DNA from: Tipula vernalis
Lineage: Eukaryota > Arthropoda > Insecta > Diptera > Tipulidae
DNA: 64,000 nt
NCBI GenBank assembly: GCA_958295665.1
Contig: OY282558.1
Coordinates: 188,144,591-188,208,590 of the forward strand
Direction of reading: 5' to 3'
A program made the position numbers and the translations under genes. The notes under the pieces are model-generated. The model had not been told where the DNA came from and ran no database searches. It was given only the letters and a program-made list of their open reading frames with translations. Shown here piece after piece: positions 46,337 to 57,737 of the stretch; position 1 is the first letter of the stretch, and each line of letters begins with the position of its first letter.

Positions 46337-47530
46337 ATGGCTGTTTCATTTGGCAATGCGAAAATTTCTTTCACGCCATTACCAGATAAAAATTATTTTA
46401 ATTGGGTTTTCCGCGCCTAAACAATATTAAAGGTGCTAGGTTTGTGGGAATATGTGAAAGATGTGAAACCTGTTATTGCAGATGAAAAGTGGGATGAAAA
46501 GAATGGCGAAGCTTTAAACACAATAAATCTAATGGTGGACGAATCGCAGTATGTGCATTTACGGGGAAAGACCGTAGCAAAAACCGCATGGGATGCATTG
46601 AAAGAAATGCATGAACAGAATACTCCAGGTAGTCGAGTTCGTTTACTTCATCAAATTATGGTGCAAAAAGTTGATGAAAATGGCGATATTGAGGCTCATG
46701 TTAAAAATATGAATGAATTATTTCAACAATTTCTGGCGTTGGGTGATGGCAAACTAACCTCAAATATTTTTATGAATGCAACATTACTTTGTTCGTTACC
46801 TAGAAGCTATGATACATTAATCGTCGCAATGGAAATTAAAAATGAGGATGAATTGTCAACCAGTTGTGTACAATCAACGATTTTTGAAGAATATCGAAGA
46901 CGAAATGAGCGTGATAATGGAACGAGGAAAGAAGGTTTGGCGTTAAAAGTTTCAACGCATAATTATATTCAACGTTCACAATTTTCAAACACAAATAGAG
47001 GGAGTGAAAAATTGAAATGTTATTATTGTGGTGGTGTTGGACATTTTAAACGAAATTGTAGAAAATTTCATCAGTCACAAAAGGATAATAAATCGAGTAA
47101 AAATGGACAAAACGCAAATGTGGTTGAAAACAAATATGAATGCAATGACTATTTGTTTTTGGTTGGTAAAAGTGATGGGAGGATTCTAGATTCTGGTGCT
47201 ACTTGCCATATTTGCTGTAATCCCGAAAGTTTTATTGATTTGGATAATTCACACAAAGAAAAAGTTTCTGTTGCAAATGAAAATGTTGTGCAAGCAATTG
47301 GTAAAGGAAAGGTTCCTGTCAATTTTATAAATAATAATGGCAAAGCAACGAAGGTCATGATTGAAAATGTTTTGTATGTACCATCAATTGAAAGTAATTT
47401 GATCTCTGTAAAACAGCAACACAAGGAGGTTTTAACGTTGATTTCTCTGGAAGTAGCTGTGAAATATGGTCACCAAATGGAAAACATCAGATTGCGGTTG
47501 GTGATATTAAGAACAATTTGTATATTATGA
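46337..47530 (+). pseudogene. Copia 2 gag and protease
   Basis: Starts MAVSFGNAKISFTPL at 46337, with a TAA at 46418-46420 after KNYFNWVFRA. The same frame then stays open for 365 codons: gag (VRLLHQIMVQKVDENGD, LLCSLPRSYDTL), zinc knuckle CYYCGGVGHFKRNC and protease RILDSGATCHICC. It ends by frameshift near 47425, where ESNLISVKQ passes out of frame. Confidence 0.9.
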
Positions 47531-48252
47531 GAACGCAGAACAATATGGTAAATTTGATTGAGAATAAGGAAAAATTATGTGTACATCAATGGCACCGTGT
47601 ATTGGGACATCGAGATATTGAGAAGGTAAAGCGGATTCCAACAAGTGGGCTTGTTGAAGGTATGTCAATTTTAGATACACAACCATTTATCTGTAGTCAG
47701 AAAAATCAGAAGTATTTGACCAATTCAAAGAGTTTCATCAATTGGTCCAAAATCGGTTTGGTAAAAAGATAAAAGCGATTAGGAGTGACAGAGGCGGCGA
47801 ATACATGAGTAAAGATTAATATCTTGATTATTTAAATAAAGAAGGTATTATAATTCAACTTACTGCTCCATTTTCACCTCAAAAAAATGGGATAGCGGAA
47901 AGGAAAAATCGCACATTGATCGAAATGACTAGGTGTATTTTGTTTGATGCAAATATGGAAAAACGATTCTGGGGTGAAGCAGTCATGACAGCGACTTTTT
48001 TACAATACCGGCTTCCGTGGAAAAATGTAGACAAAACTCCATATGAATATTGGTTTAAAAGAAACCCTATTTATATGAACTTAAGACATTTTGGATCCAA
48101 ATGTCTCGTTAAAGTTCCTGACGAACAACGAAGGAAGCTTGACATAAAGGTAAAAGAAGCTATTTTGTTAAGTTTTGATGTTGAATCAAAAGCATATCGT
48201 TTATATGTGCCATCGACAAAGAAAGTTGTGATTTCAAGGATGTTAAGTTTAT
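47518..48252 (+). pseudogene. Copia 2 integrase, internally deleted
   Basis: HQWHRVLGH is the first half of the pre-integrase zinc site; the CxxC half and the first core Asp are deleted (jump near 47690). RSDRGGEYM (second Asp) and SPQKNGIAERKNRT (Glu) follow in shifted frames, then RLPWKNVDKTPYEYWF and KAYRLYVPSTKKVV. Confidence 0.85.
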
Positions 48253-49600
48253 GAATGATGTTAATGCTTCCTCTTGTAAATTGAATAATAGTAATGACAT
48301 AAAGAAGTCCGGTGTTGACCAGAATGATGTTGAAGAACGTATCGATGCAGATTTAGAAATTTCGGAAAATTTTATTGACAATCACAAATTGGGTGCTGTA
48401 GATGAATTAAAGGAGCCGGGTGAAATAAATCGAAAAGACATAGCGAGTGAAATAGATGTTATTGATGATCTAGTTGTTGACAACTCAAATACAGTAGTAA
48501 GACGTTCAAATCGACCAAATAAAGTTGTTCCCCCTAAATAGTATATTGAGGAAGTAAATGTAGTCATAAAATGGTGAACCAGGAAATTATAATGATGCAA
48601 TATTAACTCATGAACGGGATAAATGGATTCAGGCTATAGAGGATGAGATAAGTTCCTTAGTCGACAATAATACTTGGTCTCTGACTGATTTACCAATAGG
48701 TAAAAACACTAGTGGATGTAAATGGGTATATAACCTGAAAACGGATAGTGATGGAAGTTTAAAAAGATACAAAGCAAGGTTGGTTGCTCAAGGTTTCAGT
48801 CAGAAGTTCGGAACTGACTATGATCAGGTGTTCGCACCTGTCACGCGCCATACTACTTTTCGTACGTTATATCTATTGCTGCTAGTCGAAAAATGAAAGT
48901 GTACCATTATGATGCAAAAACCGCTTTCTTGAATGGAGAATTACAGGAATAAATATATATGCGTCAGCCAACTGGTTTCGTGAAACAAGGTGAAGAAGAC
49001 AAAGTTTGTTTACTTAAGAAAAGTCTCTATGGTTTGAAACAATCTGCTCGCATGTGGAATGAGACTTTACACAATGTTCTTATTAAATGCAATTTAAAAC
49101 AAAGTACTGCGGATAATTGTTTGTATACGTATCAAAATCCGTCATCAAAAGAAGCTGTATACTATATGTATTGATTTACGTTGATGATATTTTAATTATC
49201 AGCAATTCGAAAGTTTTGTCAAAAACAGTTGAGGATAAATTAAGAAAACATTTTGAAATTGAAAAATTGGGCGAAATCAATAATTATCTTGGGATTAGAG
49301 TAATATTTGACGGTGATTATTTTCTTTTGGATCAGGAAAAATATATAAAGAATGTTGTCGGGAAATTCACATTGGATGAAGCAAAGGAATCCGATATTCC
49401 ACTTAGTCCAACATATCATAAAGATCCGTGTGATGAAACATTTGTTAACATTGACAAATATCGAGCTGCTATTGGATGTTTGCTCTATATTTGCACCAAT
49501 ACCAGACCTGATATCGCAGCCGCCGTGACAATTTTATCACAAAAATTGGCCAAACCAACGACAAAAGATTGGAATCAATTAAAGAAAGTGATTACTTACT
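48250..49600 (+). pseudogene. Copia 2 reverse transcriptase
   Basis: After the linker (48251-48541), fragments carry KWIQAIEDEISSLVDNNTW, GCKWVYNLKTDSDGS, YHYDAKTAFLNGELQE-stop, YGLKQSARMWNETL and the catalytic box IYVDDILIIS. There are a stop at 48949 and frameshifts near 48850 and 49150. Confidence 0.88.
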
Positions 49601-50107
49601 TGAAGGGCACATTAAGTTTGAAGCTAAAGCTTGGTAGTTTATGTGAGGAATTTAATTTGGTCGGATATGCTGATGCAGATTGGGCTGAATGCCGTGAGAG
49701 TCGTAAATCGAATTCTGGTTATATTTTTCTGCTTGGTGGACCAATCAGTTGGTCGTGTAAACGACAAAATTTTTGGACTTTATCAAGTACAGAAGCCGAA
49801 TTTGTTTCTTTAGCAGAAGCTTGTAAAGAGTCTGTGTGGCTCCAACGATTGTTAAGTGATTTGAACAGGAACGGTGATGATTGCACAATAATATATGAAG
49901 ATAATCAAAGTGTACTGAAGTGGATCGAGACTGAAAAATCGCTCCAAGCATATCGATGTGAGGATTCATTTTGTTAAGGAATACATTGATAGAAAGAAAG
50001 TTGTTTGTCGTTTTTGCCCAACGGAAAATATGGTTGTTGCTGATTTATTAGCCAAGGGACTGGCAAAAGATCAATTTCAGAAATTAAGAAGTAAAATAAT
50101 TTTAGTT
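49601..50107 (+). pseudogene. Copia 2 RNase H
   Basis: GYADADWAECRESRKSNSG, LSSTEAEFVSLAEACKE and YEDNQSVLKWIE are RNase H motifs; a frameshift near 49950 sends the end into another frame that reads HFVKEYIDRKKV and VADLLAKGLAKDQF up to the natural stop at 50108. Confidence 0.88.
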
Positions 50108-50108
50108 T

Positions 50109-50117
50109 AAGGAGGAG
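50109..50117 (+). promoter_or_regulatory. Polypurine tract of copia 2
   Basis: AAGGAGGAG directly before the 3' LTR. Confidence 0.75.
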
Positions 50118-50401
50118 TGTTGGAATAATAATCTAAAATGCAATTTGTTTTATATAATTTTCACGATAATTTTATGTATACAAATTATACGATTTAATTG
50201 GCTAATTGTCACTAAGTTCATTCAAGTTAAATTGTTCTGTTTGTAGTGTAACTTAGCCTGTATATTTTTATATATACTTTATAACCTGTCAATGTATCTT
50301 TATCGCATTTTCAAGTCTCATTGAATAAAAACGTGTGTTTAAATTGTGCCTGAATTGTAATACTGCGTGCTTGCTTACAATTTTCTACAAAATTTCTAAT
50401 A
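50118..50401 (+). repeat. 3' LTR of copia 2
   Basis: Matches the 5' LTR throughout apart from small indels; same ends and same GAATAAAAACG. Confidence 0.9.
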
Positions 50402-50850
50402 AATTCAACAAAAAAACTTAATCTATAAACGAACACGGCTGAAAAACTGCAAGGGTCTTTGAACTCAACTCCACCCTAAGTCAACCTCTAACTCGACACC
50501 AATTCAACATTCAACTTAACCCCAAACTCAACGGCCAACTCAATCCCCAAATCAGTGCGACTCGAAAATCTACATTCACACAACCCTCAACACAAATTCT
50601 CAATTTAACGGCAGGATTTTACTCAACTCAATCCGAACTTAACTCCAACTCAACCCCTTCCTAGCATTACCCAAAATTAACCTTAGGAGCCTGCACCCCA
50701 GTCCTTAAATCAACCCCAAACTCATGACCATTACAATTCCCTTATCAACATTGTCTTAAATACTACATGTGTAGGTACATACATGAATTCAACTCAAGCT
50801 AACTTTTAATTAAACGTCAATTCAACATACAAATAACTCCCCAGCTGAAC
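50402..50850. repeat. G-poor degenerate satellite, right part
   Basis: Continues the AACTCAAC/CTCAACCC pattern of 45540-45972 in the same strand sense, for example CTCAACTCCACCCTAAGTC and AACTCAACCCC. It ends around 50850 at the LINE ORF1 remnant. Confidence 0.7.
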
Positions 50851-50867
50851 CACTCAAACATTTATAA

Positions 50868-51600
50868 AGAATTTGTAAAAGTGCTAATTTCACCACGCGG
50901 TTTGAAATAAATTTGTATTGCAGGTACCCGATTCTCCTGACGTACAGCTTCCAAAAGCTTTTCAACTTTTCTCCGCATAAACCACAGAAACAGATTAGCG
51001 AAAAAAAAAATACCAAATCGAAGAAGTCGTTCTCGAGATACTATGGGTGGAGACAGAAATCCACACAGACGAACGCACATTTTTTTTACTTTTTCGTGCT
51101 AAGGAACTTTCAAAACTTCGAGAAAAGTGATTTTGGGCCATCAACATTTTTAGTCATTGAAGTAATTGAAATTTGTATTTATCGCCAGAGTAGTAGTGTC
51201 AAAGTGGCAAAGATATTCGCTGGTAATCCACTAATGACAATGCAAATGTCATCATTTTCTACTTCCATAAATAGCAATTTAGAGTCGCATTTCTCCAACT
51301 TCTCTTCCAATTTGTGAACTCTTGACGTTAATAATTGCTACAATTTTTTAATTGCTACATTATATCAGCCAAGCTAACATTGCACTCCGATTCACTAAAA
51401 TCACTTTCAATAATAGATTGGCTGGATGCACCACGACATACCTCACACCGCCAGTTGGCGGATCAATCTCTAATCGGTTTGAGGAGATTTCGGAAATATT
51501 TGCGCATGTTACATGGAATAAGTCTTCGCAAACACCACCACATTTGATACCAGAAAACCTTTCTTTCGTTATATTTCAGGAGCACTTATAAATAGTTGCA
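50868..51600 (-). pseudogene. LINE ORF1-like protein remnant with PHD finger
   Basis: Reading from the high coordinate: IKCGGVCEDLFHVTCANIS is the middle of a PHD finger, and after a one-base shift NWRCEVCRG gives its Trp and last Cys pair; a SESECNVSLADI segment and a coiled-coil (VHKLEEKLEKCDSKLLFMEV) follow. The end, ENRVPAIQIYFKPRGEISTF, resembles the C-terminus of ORF1 proteins of CR1/Jockey-type LINEs, which often carry PHD fingers. Several stops break it. ORF2 is not present next to it. An origin from a host PHD protein is less likely given the decay. Confidence 0.5.
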
Positions 51601-51900
51601 GACATAAACAAGCACAACACAACTAATTTTATCACACAATATGGAAGAAAAAAAAATGGCGCTAAGTTTTCTTGTTTTTGACGCCCACGCGCAGTAAATA
51701 TCTAAATTTTAGAACTGCACGAATATTATTACACTTGAAATACAAAGTTCTTCCGGATCATAATCAGATAATAATTTTTTACGAAGAGCGAAATTATCAA
51801 GAATTTTGCAAGTTCAGTTTCGATCTGAATGCGAAACAGAAATCGTGTTTATGCAATAAATAAAATAAAATTGAAATTTTAATATACCATTAATTGCATA
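51601..51900. other. Gene-free stretch
   Basis: Contains ATGCAATAAATAAAATAAAA near 51851, but no gene it could end. Confidence 0.35.
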
Positions 51901-51901
51901 T

Positions 51902-52264
51902 TGTTACGTTTTTGCCTTGTCACTCAAGGTTCGTATCACTGGATTGTGAATAATACAAAATCAATTTAATTTATCACCAACGAATTTATTTATTTCACAA
52001 AATTTATTACAATACAGTTTATCAAAAAAATTCACAAAATCACTTTATATAAACTATTCTCAAATTTTACTGTTCACTTATAATTTTTATTTCGCACTGC
52101 AACACTTTTTAAATCACTTTTTAATTCCTTTTTAATCTTCACACTGTCGCTTTTATATACTAAAACCAAACTTCTAGAAAGCTCATGGCTTTTCCAGTTA
52201 GAATAGCGTAGAAACATTACGTAATAATTTTATCATGGAAAATTCCATTTTGGTACAGTTAAAC
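51902..52264 (-). repeat. Putative solo LTR
   Basis: On the minus strand it starts TGTTTAACTGTACC and ends ACGTAACA (TG...CA), with a promoter (TAGTATATAAAAGCG near 52145-52160), a heat-shock-element-like TTCTAGAAG just upstream of it, and AATAAA signals near 51985-52010. The first ~115 bases recur at 37088-37205. No internal element is attached on either side, and no target duplication was seen, so the LTR call is inferred. Confidence 0.55.
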
Positions 52265-52329
52265 ATTGAGTTATTCATTTAACTTTTTCTATTACACACT
52301 AGGTGTCACCGAAAAAGATTAAATTTTTC

Positions 52330-53604
52330 ATAATTCTCATTCAGCTTTGTGAGACTTGGGTTGTCATAACATCGCTTCGTTTCAAATAAATTCGTTAATG
52401 GGTTTTTTCTCATGCCGTGATGATGGAATTGGTGGAGGTTTAAATGTCTTCTTCAGAAATAATTTAAAATTTAACATTTTAAACTGTGATGATGGTCAAT
52501 TTCCATTTAAGTTTTTTTTGGACAGTTTAGAAGTAAGTAAGACGGATACAATGATTAAGTTATCCATAATAAAAACATTTTAATGAATTCTGGGATGGTT
52601 GTTGCTATAACGTTTTCCACTAGATCAATTAGTAATAATATACTTGATCATATAGTTTACAACTTCTCAAACATCAGTTCTGTTCATAATTCCACCATTT
52701 TTTTGATATTAGTGATCATAACTTTATTTTTTCGTCCATCTTTAACAAAGCTAAAAATTTCCGCCGAAAATTAGCACATAAGATTATTGATTTTAGTAAA
52801 ATTGTTTTTTATTTTGATGACTTTCTTGCATCAACAAATTTTGATAGTACTGACCCTGAAGCAACAGGGTCTGTGTTGTTTAGCAATTTTAGTCAGAAAA
52901 ACTTGGGGAAAAATATAAGTTTCTAAATAGAAATAATTTCCAAATCTGGTGTTGCTCGATAAACGACGTAACAAGCTTCATTCCTTGTATAGATAATATG
53001 GTGTTAAATATTATCCAAATTTTGATAGAGCCCGCAAGGAATTTAAGTGCCTTAACTGGTTCCTTTACAACAACTATGTAGTGCGAGTTGAGGATGAATT
53101 AGCAAGAAAAAGTGGCCGGCTTTCCGTCTTCTATGTCTTACCAGAGCTTCGTCGCTAGTCAGCCCTTGGATATCTGTAATCTGTTTGCCAATTTTTTTAC
53201 GTCGATTTATAAACCTGTTCTGTCGTCCGCTATCGTATCTCCAGCTTTGCCCACCTTCGATCAATTTAATATTTTCAAATTTACCGAGTAAGAAGCTCGG
53301 GATTGCTTGCTCCAGCTCTAGGTTGGAAAGTGAGCGGGTTATGATGACTTCCCGCTGATTCTGTTTAGGTATTGTGCTGAGTGTTTGACCCTTCCTATTT
53401 TACCTTCATATTTAATGAAAGAGTTCGTCGCGGTTTTTTCCCCGATCCTTGAAAAATTTTATCGATCCTTGGTAATTATCGTGGGATCGCTATTCTTTTT
53501 GTCTTACCCAAGTTCTTTAGAGACTGTGGTTCATAGAATCTTGTTCTTTCACACTAAAAACATCATTTCTCCTATACAACATGGATTTTATTCCGGTAGG
53601 TCTA
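52330..53604 (+). mobile_element. Plus-strand LINE remnant 1
   Basis: ETWVV, INSLMGFFSCRDDGIGGGLNVFFRNN is endonuclease-like (52350-52480), LDHIVYNFSNISSVHN with a following DHNF-like block is its C-terminus (52640-52740), and linker sequence follows. Near 53385-53600 the start of a reverse transcriptase is seen, ending at IQHGFYSGRSTVTN. Directly after this motif the sequence becomes the linker of a different LINE copy. Many stops. Confidence 0.65.
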
Positions 53605-53979
53605 CAGTAACTAACGATATAGTGAACTTATTTAATGATTATTTTGTCAATATAGGAATTTCACAGGGCGAGTCAATTGGGAGCGATACAAATATTCATA
53701 AACTTAATACGTGGCGTTCAAATCCGGATTCAATATTTTTGTACCCCAAGGGTGGTGGGCCAAATAATATTCGTAATTTGGTTTAAAAGTGTAACGCTTC
53801 CGTTTTCTCCTTGAGAAATGAGTTCTTTCCTAAAATTATTAATCATATTTTGGAAATTAGTATACAGCCTTGGCCAAAATTATAAAGCACCCCTCCCAAA
53901 TTGCAGTATCTACAAAACGAATGAAGACAAAAATTAAAACTCAATATTTTTAGGAAATACTTTTTATATTTTATTAATT

Positions 53980-55138
53980 TTAGTATTTTGTAGGTCCTCC
54001 TTTGGCTTTGATGACAGCCAGGACTCTTTTATTCATCGACCGTACTAATTTTTCGCAGGTATTTCTCGATATATTTTTCCATTCCTCTGTCAGCGCACGT
54101 TTGAGGTCTTCCTTTGAAGTCATACTGCGATCCTTGATTTTTTTTTTTTAAATTGACCACAAATTTTCAATGGGATTTAGGTCTGGTGACTGGGCGGGCC
54201 AGTCCATGACTCGAATTTGTTTTTTTCGAAACCAACTCATCGTAACGCGGGAAGTATGGCAGGGGGCATTATCCTGTTGATTAATTATCGAAGAACTATC
54301 CGTTTCCCCAAAGATTTGCCGAATTGAGGCATTCAATGCAGCCTCGAGGACGGTAACATAGTTGGCACTGTCCATCGGACCCTCACAAAACAACAGTTTT
54401 CCCACCCCTGATGATGCCATGCAACCCCACACCATCAGTTTACCCCCTCCATGCTTTACGGTAGGCACTATACAATCAGGATTGTATGCTTCCCCGACTC
54501 TTCTTCTTACGATGGTTGCGCCAGGAGTTCCAAAAATCTATAAGAATTCCATCAAATTTAACATAAATTTCTCTATTAATTCTTTTAAAATACATTTTTT
54601 ACACAATTTTTTATTTTTTTTTTTTGACTAATTATTTTTTAATATTTATTTTTTATATTCACCTCAAAAGTAGATTTATCTGACCAAACAACTCTCGCCC
54701 AATCCACGTCATTCCAATGTTTGTGTTCTCGAGCCCATCTCAAGCGACTTTTTATGTTGGTAAGTGATAGCAAAGGTTTTTTCTTGCTTTACAACCTTTC
54801 AATCCAGCTTGCAGGAGCCTTCTTCTAACTGTCCGTGCCGAAATGTGAACTTCTTGTTCTGTTAAATGCTCTGCAGCTATCTCAGCAGATGTTTTTCTTC
54901 GGTTTTTGAGAGATTTTCGCACAATTTGTCGATCGTCTCTTACCGAAGTGATACGATTTCTGCCTGAGCGTAGTTTATAGGCATAGTCCCCGGTCTCTTT
55001 AACCCTTTTCAATGTAGATTGAACTGCTCCACGAGAGCATTTTAATTTTTGGGATATTTTAATTTGGCTTACACCCTGGGAATCCAACAACACAATTTGT
55101 GCCCTTATTCCTTCACTGAGTTGGCACGCTTTAGGCAT
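53980..55138 (-). pseudogene. Tc1 transposase, one frameshift and one stop, probable intron
   Basis: Starts MPKACQLSEGIRAQIV at 55138. The two N-terminal helix-turn-helix domains are intact (ISQKLKCSRGAVQSTLKRV; SARTVRRRLLQAGLKG). A one-base loss in an A-run near 54783 shifts the frame; the new frame carries ARVVWSDKSTFE with the first Asp. The next 125 bases (54662-54538) start GTGAAT and end TTATAG and look like an intron: after it the frame continues with IFGTPG, PTVKHGGGKLMVWG, INQQDNAPCHT (second Asp) and DLNPIENLWS (Glu 34 residues later). A TAA interrupts it just past the Glu near 54149, then the frame stays open to the natural end GGPTKY at 53983. Total about 344 residues, normal for Tc1. 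Confidence 0.88.
54538..54662 (-). other. Probable intron within the Tc1 transposase gene
   Basis: 125 bases, very AT-rich, with GT...AG borders on the minus strand and phase 0; it sits after the first catalytic block. An AT-rich insertion by chance is the alternative. Confidence 0.6.
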
Positions 55139-56199
55139 AATTATCACAAACACACTTTTTTTCTCAAAAAACTTACGAAAACTCTTTTTGATTTAAAACA
55201 CTTTATGTGAAGACTGCACACGATCAAATACAAAACTAAAATAAAAAAATTTTACGACGCTACAACTTCTTGTTAAGAACCTAAAACAAAACAAAAATTG
55301 GTGATTTTCAATAATTAAGGGTCGCATTCGGTGGGATGACTCGTTCGTTAACACCCATTGTTTAGAAAGACATAATATTAATATATAATGCTAATAGATA
55401 GGAGTGCTTTATATTTTTGGCCAAGTTGTATATCCCAATCTTCTAAAAATTTCTAAAGTTTTATCGATCTTTAAAAGTGATGATAAAAGTCTTATTTCTA
55501 ACTATAGACTCATTTCTATTTTAACTGTATTTCATTAAATCATTGGAAAAATAATAAATAATCGCTTAAGGAATTTTTTAAATAGTTCGAATTTTCTTTA
55601 TACAATGACAAATCTAATATATAATGCCTTTGATCGGAAGGAGTACGTGGGAGCTCTGTTTCTTGATCTTAATAAAGCGTTTGACACAGTTGGCCACGAA
55701 TTACCTCTCGATAAATTGCATTATCAAGGATTTCGTGGAATATCATATAAATTAATCAATAGTTGTTTAAATGATCGACAATAATACGTGTAGAATTATG
55801 GAATCAGTTGTGGTATTCTTAATGTGAATTGCGGGGCTCCTCGAGGTAGCATATTATGGCCATTATTCTTCCTGATATTTATTAACGATATTTGATATTT
55901 GTCTTTCATTAGATATATTAGTAGTTTTGCAGATACTGTAGTAATCTATGAAACAGAAGATTACATTTCCATTTCTGGCCAAATGGAGGAAATCCAAACA
56001 ACTATATTCTATATATGAAAACACATACATAAATGAATTTACATAAACAGTAATTAATTAAAATAATTAACAACTTTCTTTTTGTGAGATAAAATTTTTA
56101 TTATTTTTAAAAATTAAGACCGGTTTCGGACCTTCGTCCTTCTTCAGTTCTTGTTCTAATGATGAAAAAATTGTTGATGCTTTATTGTGTCTTATTTTT

Positions 56200-57086
56200 T
56201 ATTTTATTTTTTTGCTTTTTATATAAGCGACATCTTGTTTTGGGTGATTAAATCAAAAATTTTATTAGTTTTCGAATTAATTTTGTGGTTTAACATGAGT
56301 GGATCATTCCGTCGTCTGTATATTTCAAATTCCTCAATTCTGTCCATTTTGTTGCCCTTATGAAGTCTATGAAGAATGTGTAAATTTGTTTTAAAATCCG
56401 TGTATGTTTGTTTCTCGGTCAATAAATGTTGTGCAATCATTACATTTTAATTTGTATATGCTGCTGTCAATTCTATTTTTTTGTTTCGCTCTCAATTTGT
56501 GTTGTATTCAATTGTCTGTTTTGTTTGCGATATTGTAGCCATAATTTTTTAAAATTTTGTGTATAATGCTGCTAGTGTGTTCATTGTAATCTATTGTGAT
56601 GTATCGTTTATATTAGCTGCATTTCTTGACGCATAGTGATCCGGATCAGATCAAAATTTACATGTGAAGCAACAACAACATTTGATCCAACATTCGTTTT
56701 GGATCACAAATGGTGATCTAAAAATAGTTGAACAATATTTTGTAAAGACAAAGAATATAATGAATATAGTACGAGTATGAAGAGGCATTCAAAACGAAAC
56801 GAGACAAAAAAATTGAATTTTGGTGTTTGTTTGTTTTACGCATTTTTGTGTCGTTTCATGAGACATGATCTGATCCGGATCAGATCAAACGTCAAGAAAT
56901 GCGGCTAATCTTACTCATCAACACGTAAAGTGGTTAAATGTTGTTGTTCCATCTTGGTTATTATTTTAGTGTTTAATCGGTGAATAATGTTTGGATTGAA
57001 CCCGTTCATATCAGCGATGTTAATGATGGTTTTTAATTCTTCTAAGTAATCGGTGTTGTGCATGGGAATGCTGTTGAGTCTATGTA
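56200..57086 (-). pseudogene. Penelope connector and GIY-YIG-like C-terminus, broken
   Basis: SIYKLKCNDC, the start of a Penelope GIY-YIG domain (near 56440-56480), is followed by a degenerate block and AQHLLTEKQTYTDFKTNLHI (56219-56440), which matches its C-terminal half. The Y-I-G core is damaged, so endonuclease activity is lost. A MITE sits upstream at 56616-56905. Confidence 0.7.
56616..56905. mobile_element. MITE 1 nested in Penelope (290 bp, TA flanks)
   Basis: Terminal inverted repeats GC(T/C)GCATTTCTTGACG with a nearby GATCTGATCCGGATCAGATC palindrome (56868-56887); flanked by TA at 56614-56615 and 56906-56907. Non-coding. Confidence 0.8.
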
Positions 57087-57737
57087 TCATGTGGCTGTAT
57101 GCTGATAAGAACTGTTGTGTATTGTGCGGTTTGTTTGTGTTGTTTTCCTGAATATTTTAAAATTATGATGTCCATCAATATTTTGTATCGTTAGATCCAA
57201 AAAAGTAATGGTTTTATTTGTTTCGGTTTCCAATGTAAATTTTATGTTGGGGTGTATATTGATTATGTAAATGTGTAAATTGTTTATTTGCCTTTGCGTG
57301 CCTTTGAACAATATTATAATGTCGTCAACGTATCGATGCCAATAGACCAGGTTGTTTTTGTATTGTTGTGGTTGTTGTATATAATTGAGGAGTGTCTGAT
57401 CAAAAGTTGCTATTTACATTTTCCAAAATGATATTTTTTTTTTTTCTATCAGGGCAGAATTTTTTAAGTGAAATGGACTAAAAGTGATGATTTCCAGCAT
57501 GGACCAAAAATTGCCAATTTCTCTATGAAAAATATTCCTAAAATCCTTGATTTTGGTCAAAACAAGCTATTTACTACAAAAAAGTGATCAAAAGTAAGTA
57601 GCAAAAAGTAACATGTAAATAGCGACTTTTGATCAGACACTCCTCATATAAGTTTTCTCAAAAAAGTTTAGATAAATACCAGCTAGTGTACCAGACAAGG
57701 GACTTCCCATTGGCAGACCTTCATTTTGCCTATAAAA
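57087..57737 (-). pseudogene. Penelope RT, catalytic part
   Basis: Beyond the first MITE the frame continues with QNEGLPMGSPLSGTLAGIYL; a second MITE interrupts; then VYWHRYVDDIIILFKG holds the catalytic Asp pair, followed by the thumb region (IKFTLETETNKTITFLDLTI). All key RT residues seem present. Confidence 0.85.
57387..57645. mobile_element. MITE 2 nested in Penelope (259 bp, hAT-like)
   Basis: Inverted ends GAGGAGTGTCTGATCAAAAG(T/T)... of about 35 bases. The flanks ATATAATT and ATATAAGT match in 7 of 8 positions, which fits an 8-bp hAT target duplication. Confidence 0.75.

Larger units (their letters stand above)
45973..50401 (+). mobile_element. Ty1/copia retrotransposon 2
   Basis: LTRs of 295 and 284 bases begin TGTTGGAATAATAATC and end TTTCTAATA; the target duplication AATTC lies at 45968-45972 and 50402-50406. 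The order is primer-binding site, gag, protease, integrase, RT and RNase H. The internal region has an early stop, frameshifts and a large integrase deletion. The LTRs differ by about 11 single changes and small indels, so it is moderately old. Confidence 0.93.
53865..55428 (-). mobile_element. Tc1/mariner element with nearly intact transposase, 1564 bp
   Basis: Terminal inverted repeats CAGCCTTGGCCAAAATTATA... and, inverted, CAACTTGGCCAAAAATATAAAGC flank the element, with TATA on both sides (TA target). Removing it restores the reading frame of the surrounding LINE. It encodes a DD34E transposase on the minus strand. Confidence 0.9.
53605..56011 (+). mobile_element. Plus-strand LINE remnant 2, split by a Tc1 element
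   Basis: Starts DIVNLFNDYFVNIG (linker), runs to NHILEIS at 53864, is interrupted by the Tc1 element, and resumes at 55431 with a block like FKSDDKSLISNYR. RT motifs follow: GALFLDLNKAFDTVGHE (first catalytic Asp), GAPRGSILWPLFFLIFINDI, and SSFADTVVIYE where the YADD box has lost an Asp. The right part is cut by the Penelope element at 56011 and may resume at 59361. Confidence 0.75.

Noticed and set aside
45540..50850. Telomere repeat from the CTCAACCC/AACTCAAC pattern
   Set aside because: Irregular, not TTAGG-like, and flies do not use short telomerase repeats; better called degenerate satellite.
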